NCBI GenBank assembly: GCA_963603365.1
Contig: CAVCMI010000015.1
Coordinates: 124,001-188,000 of the forward strand
Length of the DNA: 64,000 nucleotides
Source of the DNA: F23-D06 sp963603365
GTDB lineage: Bacteria; Bacteroidota; Bacteroidia; Bacteroidales; WCHB1-69
Reading direction: 5' to 3'
Shown here: positions 26,972-34,053 of the stretch, one piece after another
How positions within the stretch are numbered: the first letter of the stretch is position 1
Layout of the letters: every line of letters starts with the position of its first letter
Position numbers and translations under genes: made by a program
The notes under the pieces: generated by a model
The model's input: the letters and a program-made list of their open reading frames with translations, nothing else
Database searches by the model: none
What the model was told of the DNA's origin: nothing

Positions 26972-27994
26972 TTAGCAATCGATGATTGTACACCAGTTGT
27001 ACTTGTCCTCGATTTCGCCATATTGGATACCCATAAGGATTTCGCGCATTTTGGTACACCACGGGCCGGGTTTGCCGTCTTTGGCGATGACATACACCTT
27101 GCCGCTCTCGCGGTCCTGAATCTCATGAATCGGAGAGATGACAGCGGCAGTACCGCAAGCGCCAGCCTCTTCGAATGTGCCGATCTCGTCGAGTTTGATA
27201 TGACGTCTTTCGACCACAAGACCAAGGTCCTGCGCAATCGTTGTCAAACTCTTGTTGGTGATAGAGGGCAAAATAGAGCCCGAGTCGGGCGTGACATATT
27301 TTCCGTCCTTGATGCCGAAGAAGTTGGCCGGACCTGCCTCATCGATGTAGGTTTTGGTTTTTGCATCTGCGAAGATAGAGGCGCTGAAACCTTCTTTGTG
27401 GGCTCTTTCGCCGGCGCGAAGCGAGGCGGCATAGTTGCCTCCCACTTTCACATGACCGGTGCCGAGCGGAGCGGCACGGTCATAGTCGAGTGCGATCTGC
27501 ATGTTCGTAGGCTTGAATCCCTCCTTGAAATAGGGACCTACGGGCATAACGAATACGACGAAAAGATATTCGTCAGCAGGCTTTACACCGATAGTCGGAC
27601 CTGTACCGATCAGCAGCGGACGGATATAAAGAGAACCATCGGTTCCGTAAGGCGGTATATAGTCTGCATTCAGTTTGACCACCAGTTCCAAAGCGTCAAA
27701 GAACAGTTTTTCCGGAATCGGAGCCAACATAACCGTATCGGCAGAATTGTTGAGCCGTTTCCAGTTCTCGTCCCAGCGGAACAGACGGACTTTTCCGTCT
27801 TTGCCTCTGAAAGCCTTCATTCCCTCAAATGCTTCCTGTCCGTAGTGCAAGCACGAAGCCGCTATGTGCATAGGAATGGTCTCGTCTGAAGTAACCTCTA
27901 AGTGTCCCCATTCGCCGTTCCTGAAATAACAGCGGACATTGTAATCGGTTTTCACATAACCGAATGAAAGGTTTTTCCAATCAATGTTTTTCAT
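26972..27994 (-). CDS. ilvE: Branched-chain amino acid aminotransferase
   Basis: IlvE interconverts leucine, isoleucine and valine with their keto acids using PLP. The 340 residues have the class IV fold marks: HYGQEAFEGMKAFRGKDG, YIRPLLIGTGPTIGV, the PLP lysine K183 in GTGHVKVGGNYAAS, and EAGACGTAAVISPI. Length matches the long IlvE form. It starts 39 bases after the apt stop on the same strand, so the two may be co-transcribed. Confidence 0.95.
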   Translation of the reverse strand: MKNIDWKNLSFGYVKTDYNVRCYFRNGEWGHLEVTSDETIPMHIAASCLHYGQEAFEGMKAFRGKDGKVRLFRWDENWKRLNNSADTVMLAPIPEKLFFDALELVVKLNADYIPPYGTDGSLYIRPLLIGTGPTIGVKPADEYLFVVFVMPVGPYFKEGFKPTNMQIALDYDRAAPLGTGHVKVGGNYAASLRAGERAHKEGFSASIFADAKTKTYIDEAGPANFFGIKDGKYVTPDSGSILPSITNKSLTTIAQDLGLVVERRHIKLDEIGTFEEAGACGTAAVISPIHEIQDRESGKVYVIAKDGKPGPWCTKMREILMGIQYGEIEDKYNWCTIIDC

Positions 27995-28033
27995 TGTGCT
28001 AAAAGTTTTTTATTTTTTAATGTTGATTAATGA

Positions 28034-28546
28034 TTACAATTGTATCAAACTGTTTACGGTATGCCCTGACAAATTCTTCCTTCCCTCCAATGCCGTCAGT
28101 TCCATCAGAAACAGGGCTGAAACGGATGCCGGGCTGAAATGTTGTATAAGGTTGATGGCCGCTCGCATAGTGCCTCCGGTGGCCAGCACATCGTCTATCA
28201 CAAGCACGCGCTTGTTCTGAGGCATACACCCTTGGTGAATTTCGAGTTCGGCCGTTCCATATTCAAGCTGGCAGGATTCGCTGAACTTTGCCCCGGGCAG
28301 TTTACCCTTTTTTCGGATCGGCACGAAAGGCAGCCCTAACTCGTATGCAATGACCGGTGCAAAAAAGAAACCGCGGGTCTCCAATGCGGCAACGACTTCG
28401 GGTTTTTCTGCCCTCGCGGCAGCAAGCATATCGTCTATCGCCTTGTGATACTCTGCGGCGTCATTAAGCAAAGTGGTGATGTCATAGAACTTGATTCCCT
28501 CCTTTGGAAAACCTTCGACAATACGCACTTTGGAAAAATCAAACAT
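28034..28546 (-). CDS. apt: Adenine phosphoribosyltransferase
   Basis: Apt salvages adenine to AMP with PRPP. From MFDFSKVRIVEGFPKEGI the protein has 170 residues, the normal size. It contains ALETRGFFFAPVIAYELGLPF, the RKKGKLPG loop and the PRPP motif VLVIDDVLATGGTMRAA. An in-frame upstream codon at 28582 is rejected because it overlaps the promoter box. It diverges from the phosphate acyltransferase gene. Confidence 0.95.
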   Translation of the reverse strand: MFDFSKVRIVEGFPKEGIKFYDITTLLNDAAEYHKAIDDMLAAARAEKPEVVAALETRGFFFAPVIAYELGLPFVPIRKKGKLPGAKFSESCQLEYGTAELEIHQGCMPQNKRVLVIDDVLATGGTMRAAINLIQHFSPASVSALFLMELTALEGRKNLSGHTVNSLIQL

Positions 28547-28579
28547 AACAATAATTATATGTAACCGTTTAGATGAGCG

Positions 28580-28587
28580 CAAAAGTA
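28580..28587 (-). promoter_or_regulatory. Bacteroidota -7 box for apt
   Basis: TACTTTTG on the minus strand predicts a start near 28573, 27 bases before the apt ATG. Only 12 bases separate it from the divergent box at 28600. Confidence 0.6.
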
Positions 28588-28599
28588 CACTTTTTTTTG

Positions 28600-28607
28600 T
28601 ACTTTTG
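28600..28607 (+). promoter_or_regulatory. Bacteroidota -7 box for the phosphate acyltransferase gene
   Basis: TACTTTTG predicts a start near 28614, 33 bases before the ATG at 28647. Confidence 0.6.
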
Positions 28608-28646
28608 CCGACTTACACAATAAAACTACAATTAAAACTCAAATAT

Positions 28647-29549
28647 ATGAATATTACAAAATTAGACCAGGTTGTGGAACTGGTGAAATCCAAGCCTAAG
28701 AAAAGACTTGTGGCAGCCAATGCAAACGACGAACACACCATTCAGGCGGTCAATGCCGCCGTTGACATGGGCGTAATTGACGCCACCTTGGTGGGAGACA
28801 CTGCTGCTATTGAGTCCGTCTGCAAGAATCTGGGCATCGACACGGCAAAGTTCAAAATCGTCCATGAGACTTCCGACGTGAAAGCCGCCGCTATCAGCTG
28901 CGACCTTATCAACAACGGAGAGGGCGACATCCTGATGAAAGGTCTGCTTCCCACCGACAAGTATATGCACGCCATCCTCAACAAGGAGCGCGGGCTTTGT
29001 CCTCCAAAGGCTACCCTGTCGCATGTGACAGTGATTGAGAATCCTGCTTACCACAAACTGCTCATCGTTGGAGACGTGGCCATCATTCCCGCGCCGGACT
29101 TGAAACAGAAAAAAGTCATTCTCCGCAATGTGGTCAGTACGGCCAAGGCTATAGGCATTGAGAAACCTAAGGTTGCGCTCATCGCTTGTTCGGAGCAGAT
29201 GCTTCCGGGCGTTCAGGCCTGCATTGACGCTGCGCTGCTGGCAAAAGAGGCCGAACGCACCCGTATGGATGCCTACGTTGACGGTCCTCTTTCGCTCGAC
29301 ATTGCCATCAACAAAGAAGCTGCCGACCTGAAAAGAGTGGAGAACCCTGTAGCCGGCGATGCCGACTGTCTGGTATTCCCCAACATCGAAACCGGCAACG
29401 TCTTCTATAAATGCTGCACTAAATTCAACCATGCCGAGCTTGGCGCTATCATTATGGGTGCAAAGATCCCGTGCGTGCTCTCTTCACGCGGCGACACGGC
29501 CAAGACAAAACTGTACTCCATCTCATTAGCCGCCCTGCTGGCAAAATAG
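28647..29549 (+). CDS. ptb: Phosphate butyryl/acetyltransferase family enzyme
   Basis: The 300-residue protein belongs to the phosphate acetyl/butyryltransferase family, which exchanges CoA and phosphate on short acyl groups. Recognisable segments are GDILMKGLLPTDKYMHAIL, PDLKQKKVILRNVV, YVDGPLSLDIAINKEAA, DADCLVFPNIETGNVFYK and GAIIMGAKIPCVLSSRGDT. Length fits phosphate butyryltransferase better than the longer Pta. No butyrate kinase follows; cdaA starts 15 bases later. Acyl specificity cannot be decided from sequence, so it might supply acetyl phosphate to AckA instead. The start follows the promoter box; an in-frame codon at 28491 overlaps apt. Confidence 0.85.
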   Translation: MNITKLDQVVELVKSKPKKRLVAANANDEHTIQAVNAAVDMGVIDATLVGDTAAIESVCKNLGIDTAKFKIVHETSDVKAAAISCDLINNGEGDILMKGLLPTDKYMHAILNKERGLCPPKATLSHVTVIENPAYHKLLIVGDVAIIPAPDLKQKKVILRNVVSTAKAIGIEKPKVALIACSEQMLPGVQACIDAALLAKEAERTRMDAYVDGPLSLDIAINKEAADLKRVENPVAGDADCLVFPNIETGNVFYKCCTKFNHAELGAIIMGAKIPCVLSSRGDTAKTKLYSISLAALLAK

Positions 29550-29564
29550 CAAAACCTGCCGGAG

Positions 29565-30350
29565 ATGACAGAAGCATTAGGGTTCATAAATTTTCGCATC
29601 ATCGATGTAATCGACATCCTCATCGTAGCCATTGTACTTTATGAACTGTACAAGCTTACGAAAGGCACCGCCGCCGTGAAACTGTTCTGGGTGGTCGCGA
29701 TTTTTTATGTGGCTTGGAAAGTGGTCACCTATTTCCACTTCACGATACTCTCTGAACTGCTCGGGGAGGTCATCAATATCGGCATTCTGGCAATTGTCAT
29801 CCTCTTTGCGCCAGAAATCCGCAAGTTCCTGCTCTTCCTTGGTGACGGCAGGCTGCTGCGGTTTTTCAGCGACAAGTTCGGGCGGCAAGAACGTTCAAAT
29901 GCTTTCACGGCAGAAGTGGAAGCCGTGCGCGAGGCCTGCCAACACATGTCTGACAGCAAAACGGGCGCACTGATCATCTTTGCCCGGGAAACGCCGCTCG
30001 ACGATTACCTCAATACCGGGAAGACGATTGATGCCATGCCTACTTCAGAACTTTTGGAAAACATCTTCTTCAAGAACAGTCCGCTGCACGACGGTGCGGT
30101 AATCATCAAAGACCACCGCATTGCGGCCGCACGCTGCATCCTGCCCGTTTCCAAGAGCACCAACCTCCCGCAAGGCATCGGCTTGCGCCACCGCTCTGCC
30201 CTCGGCTCTACCGAACTGACAGACGCTATTGCCGTAATCGTCTCAGAACAGACGGGCACTATCTCGCTCTGCAAAAACGGCCAACTAACCCGAGGCATCA
30301 ACTCTTCTACATTGAGACAACTCTTGCTTGAGAACCTTACAAAAGAATAA
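29565..30350 (+). CDS. cdaA: Diadenylate cyclase (c-di-AMP synthase), CdaA type
   Basis: CdaA makes the second messenger c-di-AMP from two ATP. The 261 residues have hydrophobic N-terminal helices (IIDVIDILIVAIVLYELYKL, AVKLFWVVAIFYVAWKVV, LGEVINIGILAIVILFAPEI) and a cytosolic DAC domain with both catalytic motifs: DGAVI near residue 175 and GLRHRSALG near 208. It begins 15 bases after ptb, so they are probably co-transcribed. No regulator such as CdaR or GlmM is adjacent. Confidence 0.94.
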   Translation: MTEALGFINFRIIDVIDILIVAIVLYELYKLTKGTAAVKLFWVVAIFYVAWKVVTYFHFTILSELLGEVINIGILAIVILFAPEIRKFLLFLGDGRLLRFFSDKFGRQERSNAFTAEVEAVREACQHMSDSKTGALIIFARETPLDDYLNTGKTIDAMPTSELLENIFFKNSPLHDGAVIIKDHRIAAARCILPVSKSTNLPQGIGLRHRSALGSTELTDAIAVIVSEQTGTISLCKNGQLTRGINSSTLRQLLLENLTKE

Positions 30351-30402
30351 TCCTGTCCGGGATTGTCACATAAATCAAATTATCAACAAAAACAAAACAA
30401 CA

Positions 30403-30948
30403 ATGAAAAAGTTCGTATGCAAAGTGTGCGGATTCGTCTATGAAGGCGATGAACCGCCGGCAAAATGCCCCCAATGCGGTCAACCGGCCGACAAGTTTGA
30501 AGAAGTCAAAGACGACGAGCTGTCGTTCGTCACAGAACATGTTTTAGGCGTGGCCAAAGACACCGATGAGGAAATGATAAAAGACCTGAACGCTCATTTT
30601 ATGGGCGAAGCCACAGAAGTCGGCATGTATCTGGCCATGAGCCGTCAGGCCGACCGCGAAGGCTACCCTGAGATAGCAGAGGCATTCAAACGCTATGCCT
30701 TTGAAGAGGCGGAGCATTGCGCCAAGTTCGCCGAACTGTTAGGCGATGTGGTCTGGGACACGAAAACGAATCTTGAAAAGCGTATGCTTGCCGAAAGCGG
30801 GGCCTGCGCCGACAAGATGCGGATTGCCAAACGAGCCAAAGAGATGAACTGGGATGCCGTCCACGACACGGTTCACGAAATGGCAAAAGATGAGGCTCGG
30901 CACGGCTGCGGCTTCCAAGGCCTGTTCAACAGATATTTCAAGAAATAA
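30403..30948 (+). CDS. rbr: Reverse-type rubrerythrin
   Basis: Rubrerythrin reduces hydrogen peroxide in anaerobes. Here the rubredoxin module comes first (MKKFVCKVCGFVYEGDEPPAKCPQC, cysteines 6, 9, 22, 25), followed by the diiron four-helix domain with ligand segments GEATEVGMYLAMSRQ, FEEAEHCAKF, EKRMLAESGACADK and AKDEARHGCGF. That order is the reverse of classical rubrerythrin. At 181 residues it is complete. It lies 52 bases after cdaA and ends before a terminator. Confidence 0.93.
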   Translation: MKKFVCKVCGFVYEGDEPPAKCPQCGQPADKFEEVKDDELSFVTEHVLGVAKDTDEEMIKDLNAHFMGEATEVGMYLAMSRQADREGYPEIAEAFKRYAFEEAEHCAKFAELLGDVVWDTKTNLEKRMLAESGACADKMRIAKRAKEMNWDAVHDTVHEMAKDEARHGCGFQGLFNRYFKK

Positions 30949-30984
30949 CTGTCTGCCTCCTCTCAAAAAAAAAACGAAATCCAT

Positions 30985-31012
30985 AAGCCCTTTTTCTGAA
31001 AGGGCTTTTTTT
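30985..31012 (+). terminator. Terminator after rubrerythrin
   Basis: AAGCCCTTT (30985-30993) pairs with AAAGGGCTT (30999-31007), followed by a run of T. It lies between convergent rbr and ftsW. Confidence 0.8.
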
Positions 31013-31043
31013 GTGTTCTATTGTTTTCTTATGATTATGGAGA

Positions 31044-32180
31044 TTAACGGTAGAATACCTTCTTATAATCTTCTTTCCCCTCCTCTTCAGCATTCTTTTT
31101 GCTGATGTTCAGCAGCATGCCCATAGCGCACCCAGACACAAGCAATGACATGCCGCCACTGCTGATGAACGGAAGGGTCTGTCCCGTAGTCGGCAACAAT
31201 TCACAGTTGACGCCAATATGCACCAGTGCCTGGCATGTAAACCAAAAGCCTATGCCAAAAGCGAGCAGGGCTCCTAACGAGTCTGACGATTTTTTGGCAA
31301 TGCGCCACGACCGGTAAAAGATCACCAAATATGAAAGCAATACAGGAATGCCGACAAGCAGTCCCGTTTCTTCAAACAAGGAAGCATATGCGTAGTCCGT
31401 GTCATTCTCTGGCAACCTGTTTTTGATTACCCCCTTTCCAGGACCGGCAGGACTGAGTCCGGAACGCGCTATGGCGGCACGCGACAGAATCATCTGATCG
31501 CCATAGCCGTTGCTGTTGTCTTTGGTGAAATAGTATTCAAGACGATTCACAAACGTGCCCATTCGGCCGATTTTTCCGCCGTTGTCACTTTTTATTACGA
31601 CAAAAGCAAGTATGGCAACCACGGCAACCGCTATGCCCAACAGCCTCAAGATATGTTTGATCTTGAAGTTTCCTACGAAAAAGATGACCAGCCCTGTAAT
31701 GAAAAGGATGATGGCCGTGGACATGTTCAAGACGGCTATCGTTCCGCAAAACCCAAGCAGCAGTGCCCCTAAATAGGTCATGTCCGAATCCGACAACTGA
31801 CAATCTCGCTTATAGCGGCGGCCTATGAAGTTGCATAGAAAGATAATGACGAAAAAACCAATGACATAGAAAGTCTGGACATTGCGACCCATCAAAGTAA
31901 TGCCGCGCACTGCACGCGACCCCAGCGTCAACACTAACAGCAAGATGGCGAAAAGAAGCATCAGGAAAGAGAAGTTTTCTGCCAATTTTCTGTAACTTAT
32001 GGTATAGCAGAAGACAAGTCCAATATAGCAGGCCAACAGATGGATAAGATGTCCACTCACCTGTTTGCCGCCCGTACTATAGACCACCAGCGTGGATATG
32101 AGCGTCAAGAAGATAACAATGCCGAGAATGACCTTGTCGCCTTTAAACGAGAGCGCCGCTTTCTTTGCTTCTTTTCCCAT
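31044..32180 (-). CDS. ftsW: Cell division protein FtsW (SEDS glycosyltransferase)
   Basis: FtsW polymerises lipid II at the division septum together with FtsI. The 378 residues form about ten membrane helices and have the SEDS segments SGLSPAGPGKGVIKNRLPENDTDYAYA and LPTTGQTLPFISSGGMSLL. It is the last gene of the leftward dcw operon here, 6 bases after the MurD-like gene. The usual followers murG, murC and ftsQAZ are absent; a convergent rubrerythrin gene comes next. Confidence 0.95.
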   Translation of the reverse strand: MGKEAKKAALSFKGDKVILGIVIFLTLISTLVVYSTGGKQVSGHLIHLLACYIGLVFCYTISYRKLAENFSFLMLLFAILLLVLTLGSRAVRGITLMGRNVQTFYVIGFFVIIFLCNFIGRRYKRDCQLSDSDMTYLGALLLGFCGTIAVLNMSTAIILFITGLVIFFVGNFKIKHILRLLGIAVAVVAILAFVVIKSDNGGKIGRMGTFVNRLEYYFTKDNSNGYGDQMILSRAAIARSGLSPAGPGKGVIKNRLPENDTDYAYASLFEETGLLVGIPVLLSYLVIFYRSWRIAKKSSDSLGALLAFGIGFWFTCQALVHIGVNCELLPTTGQTLPFISSGGMSLLVSGCAMGMLLNISKKNAEEEGKEDYKKVFYR

Positions 32181-32186
32181 GATGTC

Positions 32187-32744
32187 TTATAGTTGCCCAA
32201 CCGCTTTTTGGAATCTGTTGCCGCGTTCGCGGTAGGTTACTTGCGCCGTCCCGCTGACACCTGGCGAGAAGAGGATAACATACCCCTCTTTGCTGCTGTA
32301 GTAAGCTTCGCGCACGGCATCGTCAATGTTCATCTCGATACACATAGGAATGGCGAGAGAAGATATGCTTTCATAAACCTCTGTGTTATAAACGCCTTGA
32401 AGCACGATGCATTTCACCTTTTCGCGCACCACTTTCAGCAAGTCTTCGGTCAGATTCTCAGCCTCGTCAATATTTGTAATCCACACCGTAGGCTTTGTCA
32501 TGCTCTGCAGTGCGAACCATACCGCATTGGTGTTCGTGGATCGTGAATCGTCAATGAAATCGACCCCGTTAAGGCTTTTTACATGTTCCAGTTTATGCGA
32601 ACTCCCCTCAAAGTCGGACAAGGAATCGGCTATGTTTTTCTTCCGGATGTTGATCAGGCGAGCATTCAAGGCTGCCGTCATCGTGTTTGTACGCTCTCTT
32701 TCCTGCTCGAAGAGGCGGAAACTGTTTGTTCTGTTTGTGGGCAT
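32187..32744 (-). CDS. MurD-like protein reduced to the C-terminal domain
   Basis: This 185-residue protein occupies the murD slot between mraY and ftsW. From about residue 20 it resembles the end of the MurD central domain (TMTAALNARLINIRKKNIADS) and then the C-terminal domain: SSHKLEHVKSLNGVDFIDDS, STNTNAVWFALQS, YRERGNRFQKAVGQL. MurD is normally about 440 residues; the UDP-muramoyl domain and the ATP P-loop are missing, and the frame is closed upstream by a stop at 32769-32771. Within the domain kept, SKATN is SRSTN, the GGxDKGxDY loop is TNIDEAENL and SPACASxDxF is SPGVSGTAQV, so ligand binding looks lost. It cannot be a working ligase alone. It may be a decaying gene or a protein with a new role. 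Confidence 0.8.
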   Translation of the reverse strand: MPTNRTNSFRLFEQERERTNTMTAALNARLINIRKKNIADSLSDFEGSSHKLEHVKSLNGVDFIDDSRSTNTNAVWFALQSMTKPTVWITNIDEAENLTEDLLKVVREKVKCIVLQGVYNTEVYESISSLAIPMCIEMNIDDAVREAYYSSKEGYVILFSPGVSGTAQVTYRERGNRFQKAVGQL

Positions 32745-32777
32745 AATGTCAAAGGTTTTATGGTTTACTTATAATTG

Positions 32778-34034
32778 TTATCTGACTTTAAGGGTGGCTA
32801 CGGCAAGCACGGCAAGGATGAGCCCTATGATGATAAAGCGTTGCACTATCTTGGCTTCGTGCATGCCTTTTTTCTGGTAATGGTGATGCAGCGGCGCCAT
32901 CAAGAAGACGCGTCTTCCCTCGCCGTAGCGTTTTTTCGTGTATTTGAAATAGGAGACTTGTATCAACACGGAGCATGATTGGGCAAGATATATGCCGCAC
33001 AATATCGGTATCAACAGTTCTTTGCGAATGATGATGCACGAAACCGCCACAATTCCGCCTAACATCAGGCTGCCTGTGTCGCCCATAAATATCTGGGCAG
33101 GATAGCAGTTCCACCAATAGAAGCCGAGACACGCTCCGATGACAGACGAAATGAATATCACAAGTTCTCCGATATTTGGTATATACATAATATTCAAATA
33201 ATTGGCAAATATGACATTGCCTGACACGTAGGCGAGCACGGCTATGCCGACGGCTATTACAGAGGTGGTTCCTGTGGCAAGGCCGTCAAGACCGTCTGTG
33301 AGGTTTGCCCCGTTGGAGACGGCCGCAATGATGAAGACGACTACCAAGATGAAAAAGACGAACGACCATTTGCCGGTAGTGTCTCCAAGCCATCTGGTGA
33401 ACCAGGCATAGTCGAACTCGTTGTTTTTCACAAACGGGATTGTCGTTTTTGTGGAATGATGTGGCGCGTCAAACAAATGGGAGGTTTTGGGACTGCCTTG
33501 GTTTTCGACGGAAAGGGCGCTTTCTATGGGGGTCATCTTCGGTTGTGCAGCTGTTTTTTCGCAAATCTTGGCATCAGGATGAAAGAACATGACAATACCG
33601 ACGAGGAGCCCGAGAATCACCTGACCAGCAAGTTTCTTGCGTGGCGAAAGTCCCTCCTTGTTTTTCTTGAACACTTTGATGTAATCGTCCATGAAGCCGA
33701 GCAGTCCGAGCCATACGGTTGTAAAAATCATCAGCAGCACATAGATATTCTTCAAGTTGCACAGCAGCAATGCCGGTATCAAGATGGCTGCCAATATGAT
33801 AAGACCGCCCATCGTAGGGGTTCCGGCTTTCTCGTTCTGACCCTCGAGTCCAAGTTCCCGAATCGTTTCACCAATTTGTTTTCTTTTCAGAAAACGGATA
33901 AAATACTTGCCGACGAATATGGAGATGAAAAGAGAAAGGACAAAAGCCACCGCTGACCGGAACGAGATGTAGTTGAACACGCCCGAACCCGGAAGTCCGA
34001 TACTGTACAGCCATTTGAACAAATAGTAAAGCAT
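32778..34034 (-). CDS. mraY: Phospho-N-acetylmuramoyl-pentapeptide transferase
   Basis: MraY transfers phospho-MurNAc-pentapeptide to undecaprenyl phosphate, giving lipid I. The 418-residue membrane protein has RELGLEGQNEKAGTPTMGG, GFMDDYIKVFKKNKEGL, NLTDGLDGLATG, FMGDTGSLMLGG and the cytosolic MAPLHHHYQKKGMHE. About 50 extra residues between helices (around 155-205) make it longer than the 360-residue proteobacterial form, as usual in Bacteroidota. It lies 19 bases after murE. Confidence 0.97.
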   Translation of the reverse strand: MLYYLFKWLYSIGLPGSGVFNYISFRSAVAFVLSLFISIFVGKYFIRFLKRKQIGETIRELGLEGQNEKAGTPTMGGLIILAAILIPALLLCNLKNIYVLLMIFTTVWLGLLGFMDDYIKVFKKNKEGLSPRKKLAGQVILGLLVGIVMFFHPDAKICEKTAAQPKMTPIESALSVENQGSPKTSHLFDAPHHSTKTTIPFVKNNEFDYAWFTRWLGDTTGKWSFVFFILVVVFIIAAVSNGANLTDGLDGLATGTTSVIAVGIAVLAYVSGNVIFANYLNIMYIPNIGELVIFISSVIGACLGFYWWNCYPAQIFMGDTGSLMLGGIVAVSCIIIRKELLIPILCGIYLAQSCSVLIQVSYFKYTKKRYGEGRRVFLMAPLHHHYQKKGMHEAKIVQRFIIIGLILAVLAVATLKVR

Positions 34035-34053
34035 TTTCTCTCTTGATTATTGA

